DNA from: Myxococcus landrumus
Lineage (GTDB): Bacteria; Myxococcota; Myxococcia; Myxococcales; Myxococcaceae
Assembly: GCF_017301635.1 (NCBI RefSeq)
Contig: NZ_CP071091.1
Location: forward strand, 277,001-341,000
Direction: 5' to 3'
Length of the DNA: 64,000 bases
The notes under the pieces are model-generated. The model was not told the DNA's origin, did not search any database, and was given only the letters and a program-made list of their open reading frames with translations. The position numbers and the translations under genes are program-made. Below, piece by piece: positions 50,296 to 58,241 of the stretch; position 1 is the first letter of the stretch; the number at the start of each line of letters is the position of its first letter.

Positions 50296-51069
50296 TCACG
50301 CGCCGATGCTCAGGCGCGCCTGGTCGCATTGCTCGCAGCCGGCGTCCTGGGGGCACAGGAAGGTGAGAGGCTCGGCGGTGAGCTGCTTCACCGCTACGTC
50401 CACCAGCGTCCTGGAGTCACAGAGCCGCGCGTGGGCGTGGCCCACGGTGCCCTCTCGTTGGAGGTCTCCGGCTCGCAGCCAGTCGTCGGCGAGCGGGAAG
50501 CGCGAGCAGCAGTGGTCCGTCTCGGCGATCATCACCGTGCTCGCGACGCCGTCGACCTCGACGACGCAGGGATGGGAGACGGAGTAGGGCACGCGTGCGA
50601 GGGCCTCCGCCAGGTGCAGCGTCGTGTTCTCGCCATGGCTCACGCCGAGCAGGAGAATCTGGCCGCCGAGGTCATGGACCCAGCCCACGGGGCTGTCGGG
50701 GCCATGGGGCGGAGAGAGCGGCTGGGGGCGGCAGATGTCCGCGGCGTGAGGGCCCTCGGCGGCGAACGAGCCGCCCGGGTGCGTGCTTCGCGTCACACCG
50801 GGTTGGCGCCAGAAGAGCTCCGCGGTGATGCCCATGCCCTCGGTGGGCGTCGAGGCCGGGTCGAAGACGGTGTCTCCGCTGGTCATCGTGGGCATGACGA
50901 GCGTGCCGCGTGGGCCCAGCGCGGCGCGCAGGGCTTCGATGAGGCCTGGCGGTCCGCCCTCGACGGGGCGCACGGCCTTGAAGGACGTGTGGACCAGGAG
51001 GACGCCGCCCTCGCGGACACCCAGTGTCCGGAGCTGCTCCACCATTTGGGCGTGACTGACTTCGTGCAT
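50296..51069 (-). CDS. AAC(3)-family aminoglycoside N-acetyltransferase-like protein
   Basis: 257 residues from the ATG opening [20 protein letters not shown], with AAGGGG upstream on this strand. Family features are [53 protein letters not shown] with the catalytic-region histidine, and [20 protein letters not shown](3) enzymes acetylate the 3-amino group of aminoglycosides with acetyl-CoA. Chromosomal homologues in soil bacteria are common and many have other substrates. The last 25 residues carry three cysteines ([12 protein letters not shown]), an unusual cluster that might bind zinc. No resistance can be asserted from sequence. Confidence 0.85.
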   Translation of the reverse strand: MHEVSHAQMVEQLRTLGVREGGVLLVHTSFKAVRPVEGGPPGLIEALRAALGPRGTLVMPTMTSGDTVFDPASTPTEGMGITAELFWRQPGVTRSTHPGGSFAAEGPHAADICRPQPLSPPHGPDSPVGWVHDLGGQILLLGVSHGENTTLHLAEALARVPYSVSHPCVVEVDGVASTVMIAETDHCCSRFPLADDWLRAGDLQREGTVGHAHARLCDSRTLVDVAVKQLTAEPLTFLCPQDAGCEQCDQARLSIGA

Positions 51070-51259
51070 GAGGACCCCTTCGGAGAGTCTTCCATGGAGG
51101 GGCGGGCGGTGGGAGAGGGCAACCGTGGGGCCGTACGCCTTGCCGCGTTTCCCGTGCGCATCGGCGCCGCGTTGGTTAACGGAGGAGCGCCGGGGTGATG
51201 CCTGCCCGGGACGGGGCGGTCCCGTCCTTCGTTCCGCGAGTGTGCCCCGGGGTCCTCCG

Positions 51260-52255
51260 ATGATTCCCTTCTCCGTTCTCGACCTCTCTCCCATCCGCCA
51301 GGGCAGCAACGCGGGGGAGGCTCTGCGTTCGACGCTGGACCTGGCTCGTCATGCCGAGCGTTGGGGCTACCAACGCTTCTGGCTCGCCGAGCACCACAAC
51401 ATGACGGGCATCGCGAGTGCCGCCACGGCGGTGGTCATCGGCCATGTCGCGCAGGGGACCTCCACCATTCGCGTGGGCGCCGGGGGCATCATGCTCCCCA
51501 ACCACTCCCCGCTCGTCATCGCCGAGCAGTTCGGCACGCTCGAGTCGCTGCATCCCGGCCGCATCGACCTGGGGCTGGGCCGCGCACCCGGAACGGATGG
51601 TCGCACGGCCCAGGCGCTGCGGCGCAGCCACGTGGACACTTCCGACACCTTTCCTCAAGACGTCGCGGAGCTGCAGGCGTACTTCCAGGAGCCCACGTCC
51701 CAGCAGGCCGTGCGCGCCGTGCCCGGGATGGGGCTCAAGGTGCCCCTGTGGCTGTTGGGTTCCAGCCTCTTCAGCGCGCAGCTCGCCGCGGCCATGGGGT
51801 TGCCGTTCGCGTTTGCTTCGCACTTCGCGCCACAGCAGATGATGCAGGCGTTGCATCTGTATCGCACCCAGTTCCGGCCGTCCGAGGTGCTTCAGAAGCC
51901 GTATGCGATGCTGGGCGTCAACGTCTTCACCGCCGACACGGAGCTCCAGGCGCAGCGCTTGTTCACCTCGCTGCTGCAGGCCTTCATCAACCTGCGTCGC
52001 GGGCGCCCCGGGCAGCTCCCTCCGCCCGTGGACAGCATGGATGGGCTCCTCACCGAGTACGAGCTGGCACAGGTGGAGTCGATGCTGGCGTGCTCCTTCG
52101 TCGGTGCCCCCGAGCAGGTGCGCGACGGCTTGCGCTCCTTCATCGCCGAGACGAAGCCGGACGAGCTGATGGTCACCTCGCAAATCTTCGACCACTCAGC
52201 GCGGCTGCGCTCCTACGAGCTGCTCTCGCAGGTGCATGCCCAGATGTCGACCTGA
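51260..52255 (+). CDS. Luciferase-like (LLM class) flavin-dependent oxidoreductase
   Basis: 331 residues counted from the ATG opening [20 protein letters not shown]. The TIM-barrel family is identified from [59 protein letters not shown] and the [17 protein letters not shown] segment. Such enzymes use reduced FMN to oxidise small organic molecules. The subfamily with an initial PFSVLDL (MsnO8-like) is frequent in actinobacteria and proteobacteria, substrate usually unknown. A hairpin CGGGAC/GTCCCG lies at 51207-51224 in the 190-base gap before it, which also serves the divergent acetyltransferase. Confidence 0.88.
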   Translation: MIPFSVLDLSPIRQGSNAGEALRSTLDLARHAERWGYQRFWLAEHHNMTGIASAATAVVIGHVAQGTSTIRVGAGGIMLPNHSPLVIAEQFGTLESLHPGRIDLGLGRAPGTDGRTAQALRRSHVDTSDTFPQDVAELQAYFQEPTSQQAVRAVPGMGLKVPLWLLGSSLFSAQLAAAMGLPFAFASHFAPQQMMQALHLYRTQFRPSEVLQKPYAMLGVNVFTADTELQAQRLFTSLLQAFINLRRGRPGQLPPPVDSMDGLLTEYELAQVESMLACSFVGAPEQVRDGLRSFIAETKPDELMVTSQIFDHSARLRSYELLSQVHAQMST

Positions 52256-52283
52256 GTCAGTCGTCGCCATCGGCCACCCGGTG

Positions 52284-52478
52284 CTAGGGGAGCCCCGGCT
52301 GGGAGGGGGGCCCCTCGGTGTTCTTGAAGGGCAGGGGGCTGTTGGAGATGCCCCAGACATCGAGCGTGTCGTCATCGTCCAGATGGGTGGCGCACGCCGC
52401 GCAGGCGGAGGGGCGGCCTGGTGACAGGTCCTTCTCGTCGATGGGATTGCCGCACCTCGGACAGAGGGGCTTCAGCAT
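52284..52478 (-). CDS. Small zinc-ribbon protein
   Basis: 64 residues. Two CxxC knuckles, C6/C9 (CPRCGNPI) and C26/C29 (CAACATHL), should bind one zinc ion. An acidic stretch (LDDDDTLDVWGIS) and a proline-rich tail follow. It begins 30 bases after the kinase stop on the same strand and so is probably the last gene of the set starting with the PEGA protein. The kinase upstream has its own, similar CxxC pair at its start. Function unknown. Confidence 0.65.
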   Translation of the reverse strand: MLKPLCPRCGNPIDEKDLSPGRPSACAACATHLDDDDTLDVWGISNSPLPFKNTEGPPSQPGLP

Positions 52479-52508
52479 GGGCCCGAGAGGAGTGAGCCCT
52501 GGCGCGTG

Positions 52509-54335
52509 TTACTCCGACACGTCGGGGGGCAGCATCTGCCGGCACCGGGTGATGCCTCGCTGGGCATCCGCGAGCTGCGGATAGTCCTTCTTCAACGCAC
52601 GGTAGAGCCCGATGGCGTCCTGGCAGTTGCCCTCATCCTCACGCGCGCGAGCCCGTGCGAGCCGCTTGGAGGCATCCTCGATTTTGGTGCCGAGCTCCGC
52701 GAGTTTCGGCTCGACGACGTCCAGGCCCAGGCTCCGCGCGAGGGCCAGCTTCTCCGAGGCCTTCGACAGCTCCCCATCGTTGAAGTCGTCGCCAATTTCG
52801 ATGAGCCGGTCCAACGCCTTCTCTTGTTTCCGCTCCAGCGCGGCGGCATCCGCGGCGGCCGCGACCGCCTCGGGTGCGGGAGGCTTGTTCACGTCGGCCT
52901 GCTCGGTGCGCGGCGGCTCCGAGGGGCGCGGCGTGAGAGGGGGCGTCACTGTGTTGGAGGTGTCCGCGACGGGCGCGGGACTCGGATTGTCTTTCGTGCC
53001 GCCTCGGACCGTCACCACTCCGAGCCCCGCGAGAATCAACACGCCCGCGATGCTCAAGCCCATCACCCAGCCCGTGCGGCTCTGCGTCGCGGGCGTGTAC
53101 GGCGACATCGAGTGTGCTGTCTTGTCGAACCCGGCTCGCTCGGGCTGAGCCGGCACGGGCGTCACGGGAAGCTGCTCGGTCCTGTCGATGGACGGGCTGT
53201 CGTCCAGGGAGGGGACAGGCGTCATCCGCCCCGTGTTGATGCTGGCCAGCTCGGTCGGGGCCTCCGCGGAGCCCCGCAGCATCGTGTCCTCGGTGCCATC
53301 GCCGTAGATGAGGGTGCCCGAGTTGACGGCGGCGCTCGTGCCCATCTTCACGACGGGGTTGACGCCGCTGATGGGGGGCCGGCCGATGAGCGTGGGCAGC
53401 GCGTTGCTCAGGTCCGAGGCGAACGCCTCCATCGTCGCGTAGCGCTCCACGTGCTTCTTCGCGGTGGCCTTCTGGATGACCGCGTCGAGCGCGGGCAGGT
53501 CCAGCTCCGCCGCCACGTCTCCCAGCCGGGGCGTGGGCTGGTTCACCTGCCGCTGCATGATGTCCGCGACGCTGGTGCCGTCGAACGGCTGCACGCCCGT
53601 GAGCAGCTCGAAGAGCACCACGCCCACCGCGTAGATGTCCGCGCGCGAGTCCACGTCCTGGCCCTGCGCCTGCTCGGGCGACATGTACCGAGGCGTCCCC
53701 GCCACCGCGCCCTGGGCCGTCAGCCGCGTGGCGCTGTCCGCGATGCGAGCGATGCCGAAGTCCAGCACCTTGACGTGCCAGCCGCGCAGGCCCTGCCGGA
53801 CCATGATGTTCTCGGGCTTGAGGTCCCGGTGCACCACGCCTCGCCCGTGCGCATACGCCAGCACGTCCGCCACCTGGAGGATGATGTCCCCGGCTTCATG
53901 CGCGCTCAGCCGGCCCACGTTCGCGAGCAGGCGCTTGAGGTCATCTCCCTCCACGTACTCCATGGAGATGTAGAGGTTGCCGTCCTCGTCCTGCCCGAAG
54001 TCGTGCAGGTTCACCGCGTTGGGGTGGCCCACCCGCGCGTAGCTCTTGGCCTCGTTGAGGAAGCGCCGGGTGACGTCCAGGTCCAGCGACAGGCCGCTGT
54101 GCAGGAACTTCATCGCGACCTGCTGCCCGATGCCCACCTGCTCCGCCAGGTACACGGAGCCCATGCCTCCCTGGCCCAGCTTCTTGACGATGCGATACCG
54201 CCCCGCCACCGTGCGGCCCAGCATCCGGTCCACGCGCTGGGTCACGGTCAGCAGCTCCGTGCCTCCGCAGCCCGGACATGCGCCGGTCCAGGTGTCGTGC
54301 TGCGCCTCGCATCGCTGACAGATGAAGAGGGACAT
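52509..54335 (-). CDS. Membrane Ser/Thr protein kinase with N-terminal zinc ribbon
   Basis: 608 residues. A zinc ribbon comes first (C6, C9, C20, C23 in CQRC and CPGCGG). The eukaryotic-type kinase domain covers about 46-305: glycine loop GQGGMGSVY, K76 in VAMK, HRDLKPENIM, DFG in VLDFGIARIA and SPEQAQG. All catalytic residues are present. A threonine- and serine-rich juxtamembrane region (about 310-415) leads to one membrane segment at about 421-440 (MGLSIAGVLILAGLGVVTV), and the outside part of 165 residues is helical. The activation segment contains threonines for autophosphorylation. It is in one run with TPR and PEGA genes. FHA proteins at 3.7-7.5 kb are possible readers of such phosphorylation, without evidence of a link. 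Confidence 0.92.
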   Translation of the reverse strand: MSLFICQRCEAQHDTWTGACPGCGGTELLTVTQRVDRMLGRTVAGRYRIVKKLGQGGMGSVYLAEQVGIGQQVAMKFLHSGLSLDLDVTRRFLNEAKSYARVGHPNAVNLHDFGQDEDGNLYISMEYVEGDDLKRLLANVGRLSAHEAGDIILQVADVLAYAHGRGVVHRDLKPENIMVRQGLRGWHVKVLDFGIARIADSATRLTAQGAVAGTPRYMSPEQAQGQDVDSRADIYAVGVVLFELLTGVQPFDGTSVADIMQRQVNQPTPRLGDVAAELDLPALDAVIQKATAKKHVERYATMEAFASDLSNALPTLIGRPPISGVNPVVKMGTSAAVNSGTLIYGDGTEDTMLRGSAEAPTELASINTGRMTPVPSLDDSPSIDRTEQLPVTPVPAQPERAGFDKTAHSMSPYTPATQSRTGWVMGLSIAGVLILAGLGVVTVRGGTKDNPSPAPVADTSNTVTPPLTPRPSEPPRTEQADVNKPPAPEAVAAAADAAALERKQEKALDRLIEIGDDFNDGELSKASEKLALARSLGLDVVEPKLAELGTKIEDASKRLARARAREDEGNCQDAIGLYRALKKDYPQLADAQRGITRCRQMLPPDVSE

Positions 54336-54367
54336 CCCCGTCCTTCCAGAGTGTGTGGCCGCCCCGC

Positions 54368-55360
54368 TCAGCGCGCCGCCGCGGGCGAGTAGCGCTGGAA
54401 GAGCAACCGCTCCAGCTCTCGCGCGCCGTCTTCCGCCGACGTCTGCTGCGCCACCGCCGCGCGAAGCAGGTCCGTGCGAGGGTCCTCCGGAAGGTCCGCC
54501 TCCATCACGGTCAGCGCCCCACGCAAGTCACCCGCGCGCTGGAGCGCGGCGGCTCGCCACACGCGATACTCCGTCACTCCGGGCGCCTCCGTCGCCGCCT
54601 TGGCGAACAGCCCCTCCGCGCCGCGCGCGTCTCCGCCTTGGAGCGCGACCAGGCCCTCCAGGAACTGCCCCTTCGCGGAGGCTTGAGGCACGGGCTCTCC
54701 CGTGTCCCGCGCCCAGTCCAGCAGCCCGCGCGCGGTGCTCAGTTGCTCCGTCGCCAGGGCCTCGCCCGTCAGCGCGCGGTGGTGGACATCCTCCGCGCCC
54801 GTGCGGCTCGCGGTGCTCAAGCGCGTCGCCATCTCCGCCAGGTCCACGCCCAGATAGCCCTCCGAGATGAGCGTGCGCAGCCCCTCTCCCGCGCCTCCGG
54901 CCTCCGCGAGCTTGCCGGCCTCGAGCGCCTCGAAGAAGGCCGCCTTCATCTCCACGTGCCGCGCCGTCTGGTCCGCGGGCGCCGGGGCCTTCTTCTTCCG
55001 GGAGGCCTTGAGCTGCCGCTCGCACAGCTCCAGCTCACCCTGGGCCTTGGGGCGCTCCTGGATGTCGGGCGCGCTCTTCAACCACGCGCGATACGCGGTG
55101 CAGGCGCCCGCCGTCTCCTTGGCCCCCATGCGCGCGCGGCCCAGGCCCAGGTATGCGGGCAGCAGCGCGGGATTGGCTCTCGTGGCCCGCAGGAACAGGC
55201 GCGAGGACTCCGCATACTGCCGCTTGTTGTAGAGCTTGGTGGCCTCGGCGACGAGCGCGTCGGCGTTGCCCACCGACGGGCCCACGAGCGGCTCAGCGAC
55301 GGCGACACCGCTCATCATCAACACACACGTCAGCAACAGCCGGCGCGACTCAGAACGCAT
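54368..55360 (-). CDS. Exported TPR-containing protein
   Basis: 330 residues from the ATG opening MRSESRRLLLTCVLMMSGVA, a cleavable signal peptide with a site near AEP (residue 22). A TPR pair occupies about 35-100 (LYNKRQYAESSRLFLRATRA, YLGLGRARMGAKETAGACTA). The rest is helical, with repeat-like text near the end (LEGLVALQGGDARGAEGLFA, AALQRAGDLRGALTVMEADL). A lysine-rich patch KASRKKKAP sits in the middle. Its start overlaps the end of the PEGA gene by 11 bases, and the kinase gene begins 32 bases after its stop. A periplasmic scaffold role is plausible, nothing more specific. Confidence 0.8.
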   Translation of the reverse strand: MRSESRRLLLTCVLMMSGVAVAEPLVGPSVGNADALVAEATKLYNKRQYAESSRLFLRATRANPALLPAYLGLGRARMGAKETAGACTAYRAWLKSAPDIQERPKAQGELELCERQLKASRKKKAPAPADQTARHVEMKAAFFEALEAGKLAEAGGAGEGLRTLISEGYLGVDLAEMATRLSTASRTGAEDVHHRALTGEALATEQLSTARGLLDWARDTGEPVPQASAKGQFLEGLVALQGGDARGAEGLFAKAATEAPGVTEYRVWRAAALQRAGDLRGALTVMEADLPEDPRTDLLRAAVAQQTSAEDGARELERLLFQRYSPAAAR

Positions 55361-56909
55361 AGCCCACCCCTCCCCGGAAGTTGCTCGTCCCGGCAATCTT
55401 GCCCAGCAGCGAGAAGCCGTGCTGGTACGCCACGGATGCATAGAGGCCCTCGTAGACGAAGATGCGCGCGGAGGCCTGTCCGGAGACATGCAGGTCCAGC
55501 GCATAGAGGCCGTCCTTGAAGCGAGGCGAGAAGCCCGAGCCGTCGTCCTGCTCCTTCGCGAGCGCCCCGCGCATGTCCAGGCCCGCCTGGATGGCGAACG
55601 ACACGGGGCCCACCACGTAGCGAAGCTGGGGTTGGAGCGCTCGCAGCGACAGCACCTGCACCTTCGTGTCGACCTGCGTGAGGCCCGTCAGCCCGGGGGA
55701 CTGCGCGCCCTGCGGCACGTTGACGCCCATGGTCCAGACATCCCCCGTCGAGTACCAGGTCGCTCCCACGAGCATCACGCCGAAGTACTGGCCATACCGC
55801 CCATACTCGAGCCCCAGCCCACGCAGCCGCCGCGAGCCCGGAGCCCGCACACCCGTGCCGCGCACGTCACCCACGCCGCCGTCCGTGTTCACCGGCTGCG
55901 CGGTCAGCGTGTCGGACGTGAGGCTGGAGAACTCATACGACGCCTCCAGATAGCTCTGCCTCGCCATGGTGGCCGCCTGGCGCCGCCGCATGGCCAGCTT
56001 GAAGGCCTGCATCGACGTGGGCTTCAGCTCCCGCTCCAGCGTGTACGTCGCACCCGGCGCGATGTCCGCCTCGACTTCGTGCGGCTCGTAGCCTTCCTGC
56101 GTCAGCCGCAGCGTGCGCTTTCCGGGCTGGATGCCCTGGTCCACCGCGTCCTTCCCCACCACCGAGCCGTCCACGAGGATGGCCGAGCCCTCCGGCAGCA
56201 CCTTCACCACCAGCCGCGCGGGCACCTTCTCCAGCGCGGGGCTCAGCTTCACCTGTTCCCGCGAGGCGACCACCCGCGTCTCCTCGCGCGGCAGATGCGA
56301 GGCCAGCTCGAACCGGAACGTGTGCTCTCCCGGCAGCACCTCGGTGGCGTAGGGCGTCACGCCGACCTTCACCCCGTCGATGAACACCGTGGCGCCCGTG
56401 GGCTCCGTCACCGCTTCCACCACGGCGTTGAGCGACAGGAACTTCACCAGCACGCCCGCGAGGGCCCGGTCGAAGGAGGGATTGCTCGTCTCCGCCTCCG
56501 CGCGGGCTCCACTCTCCGAACGAATGCTCACCGCGCGGAAGCGATAGCCCGCGTCATCCTGGCCCACCCGCACCAGCACCACGCGCTCCAACCCCAGCGA
56601 GGCCAGGTAGGTCCCCAAGGGCTCCCGGCAGCGGGCGCCACCCGCCAGACAGGCCAGGTCTCCACTGCGTCCCTGGAGGTGCGTGGCCAGGGCCTTGGCG
56701 CCCAGCACCTGCCGAGGCTTCACGTCCGCGGGCAACAGCCCCGCGATGCCCGTCTCGGCCCGCTGCACCAGGGCGTCCTGGCCGGGGTACATGGGTTGAA
56801 CGAGCCAGAGCGTTTCGGTCGGAGCCTCGGTGCGAGCCTCCGCGGCGGCGCCAGGTGTCGCACTGGCCATGAGCGCCAGACCGACACTCAGCAGAGATGC
56901 AACGAGCAT
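55350..56909 (-). CDS. PEGA-domain envelope protein
   Basis: 519 residues with a signal peptide (MLVASLLSVGLALMASATPG). Two PEGA-type units at about 165-245 and 250-310: VTEPTGATVFIDGVKVGVTP, then VLPEGSAILVDGSVVGKDAV, each with the PxGAxVxxDGxxxG pattern. The last 150 residues are amphipathic beta strands ending in YGVGYAF-like GVGYAF, with a terminal phenylalanine as in outer-membrane proteins, and include LGLEYGRYGQYFGVMLVGAT. A helical segment (AFKLAMRRRQAATMARQSYL) separates the parts. First gene of the four-gene unit with the TPR, kinase and zinc-ribbon genes. It may be an outer-membrane element. Confidence 0.83.
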   Translation of the reverse strand: MLVASLLSVGLALMASATPGAAAEARTEAPTETLWLVQPMYPGQDALVQRAETGIAGLLPADVKPRQVLGAKALATHLQGRSGDLACLAGGARCREPLGTYLASLGLERVVLVRVGQDDAGYRFRAVSIRSESGARAEAETSNPSFDRALAGVLVKFLSLNAVVEAVTEPTGATVFIDGVKVGVTPYATEVLPGEHTFRFELASHLPREETRVVASREQVKLSPALEKVPARLVVKVLPEGSAILVDGSVVGKDAVDQGIQPGKRTLRLTQEGYEPHEVEADIAPGATYTLERELKPTSMQAFKLAMRRRQAATMARQSYLEASYEFSSLTSDTLTAQPVNTDGGVGDVRGTGVRAPGSRRLRGLGLEYGRYGQYFGVMLVGATWYSTGDVWTMGVNVPQGAQSPGLTGLTQVDTKVQVLSLRALQPQLRYVVGPVSFAIQAGLDMRGALAKEQDDGSGFSPRFKDGLYALDLHVSGQASARIFVYEGLYASVAYQHGFSLLGKIAGTSNFRGGVGYAF

Positions 56910-56977
56910 TGCGTCCTCGGGGCGGACTGAGTCCTGAAGTGGGCGCCGGGTCCTCCAGGACGGAGGCGACCGGGCGT

Positions 56978-57007
56978 GAAGTGTTTTTTACAAGATGAAA
57001 TGTTTTT
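56978..57007. promoter_or_regulatory. AT-rich direct repeat between divergent PEGA and YihY genes
   Basis: GAAGTGTTTTT (56978-56988) and GAAATGTTTTT (56997-57007) agree at ten of eleven bases, with starts 19 bases apart. They form the only AT-rich patch in the 213-base gap and probably mark a promoter or binding site for one or both genes. Confidence 0.35.
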
Positions 57008-57122
57008 CAGGAAGCCAGCCCCTGGGGGGAGGGACGGCCGGGGAGGCACCCCGCTGGGACAGGGGCGCCTCCAGGGGTGGGCATGGCCAAGCTCCCTGGG
57101 GCCTACATGGGCGAGGGGCGTG

Positions 57123-58088
57123 ATGGTCTTGCCGGGCAGAGGCATGGGGTGGAAGGAGTTCTTCACGCTCCTGAAGGAGGAGTGGAAGCGCGACGATGTG
57201 AGCAATGTCGCGGGGGCTTTGACGTTCCGCGCCATCCTCGCGCTGTTCCCGTTCCTGCTGTTCCTGGTGTCGCTGGCGGGCGTCATCATCGACCCGAACC
57301 AGGCCCAGGTGCTTATCCAGGAGCTGGGCAAGGTGGCCCCCAAGGAGGTGACGACCATCCTGGGACAGCGCATCGAGTCGCTGGCGAGCAGCAACCCGGT
57401 GGGCCTCTTGACGGTGGGTGGCGTGGGCGCCATCTGGGCAGCCTCCGGTGGAATCGTCGCTTTGATGGACGCGCTGAACACGGCCTACGGCGTGAAAGAA
57501 ACGCGGCCGGTGTGGAAACTTCGACTCATCGCGGTGACCACGACGCTGATGGCCGCGGTGGTGACCATCCTGGCGGCGCTGGCGGCGGTGGTGGCGCCCG
57601 CCCTGGCCGGCAAGCTGCCCGGGCCCGTGGCCACGGTGGTGCTGTGGCTGCGCCTGCCCGTGGCGGGCCTGCTGATGATGTTCCTGTGGGCGGTCCTCTA
57701 CTACGTCCTGCCCGACGCCCGGCACCGCTTCCGCTTCATCACCCCAGGCTCGGTGGTGGGGGTGTTCATCTGGGTGGTGGCGTCCTGGGGCTTCTCCAAG
57801 TACGTGGCCAACTTCGGCAAGTACGACGTGAACTACGGCGCCATCGGCGGCGTCATCGTGCTGCTGTTGTGGATGTGGTTGTCTTCACAAGTCGTACTCC
57901 TGGGGGCGGAGATCAACGCCATCCTCGAGCAGCGCTCACCCCTGGCGGACCCGACGCCGCGCCCGGCGGATGCGCCCGTGGAGGAGGGCAGGGCGAAGCT
58001 CTCCCAGACACCGCTGGCCGCCGCCGCGAAGTGGGCCACGGGGCTGGGGCTGGGGGTGTTCTTCCTGAGGCGCAGCTCCGGCCGTTGA
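57123..58088 (+). CDS. YihY/BrkB (UPF0761) family membrane protein
   Basis: 321 residues from the ATG with GAGGGG five bases upstream; ATG 57144 is an alternative. The family signature is seen in SNVAGALTFRAILALFPFLL (usually AAxxAYYxxLSLFP), then VGGVGAIWAASGGIVALMDA with the LNxAY segment, and YYVLPDARHRFRFITPGSVV. About six membrane segments. The old label ribonuclease BN was an error in Escherichia coli; the function of the family is not established, with roles proposed in transport. A 40-residue tail is cytoplasmic. Divergent from the PEGA gene. Confidence 0.9.
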   Translation: MVLPGRGMGWKEFFTLLKEEWKRDDVSNVAGALTFRAILALFPFLLFLVSLAGVIIDPNQAQVLIQELGKVAPKEVTTILGQRIESLASSNPVGLLTVGGVGAIWAASGGIVALMDALNTAYGVKETRPVWKLRLIAVTTTLMAAVVTILAALAAVVAPALAGKLPGPVATVVLWLRLPVAGLLMMFLWAVLYYVLPDARHRFRFITPGSVVGVFIWVVASWGFSKYVANFGKYDVNYGAIGGVIVLLLWMWLSSQVVLLGAEINAILEQRSPLADPTPRPADAPVEEGRAKLSQTPLAAAAKWATGLGLGVFFLRRSSGR

Positions 58089-58094
58089 ATGTAC

Positions 58095-58120
58095 TTGCAC
58101 GGTGAGTGATGCCCGTGCAA
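58095..58120 (+). terminator. Hairpin after the YihY gene
   Basis: TTGCACGG (58095-58102) and CCGTGCAA (58113-58120) pair perfectly over eight bases, loop of ten. It starts seven bases after the stop codon. No T-run follows. The remaining 120 bases before the lipoprotein gene show no other structure. Confidence 0.5.
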
Positions 58121-58241
58121 CGTCGTGGCTACAGCCATCGTGCGTTGTTTGAACGGCGGCTGACCCCTCGCCCCATTCGCACGCTCCGGTGTCCGTGAAT
58201 CTCCCGGTCTCGGGCGTGGTCCACGCCTTCCTGGAGCTTCG

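Noticed and set aside
51194-51260. ATG with GGAGGA upstream as an earlier start or small gene before the flavin oxidoreductase
   Set aside because: The residues read there are arginine- and proline-rich and unlike the family; the LLM enzyme clearly begins MIPFSVLDL.
52506-54392. A 628-residue plus-strand open frame opposite the Ser/Thr kinase
   Set aside because: Antisense shadow of a well-defined kinase; composition is typical of a shadow frame.
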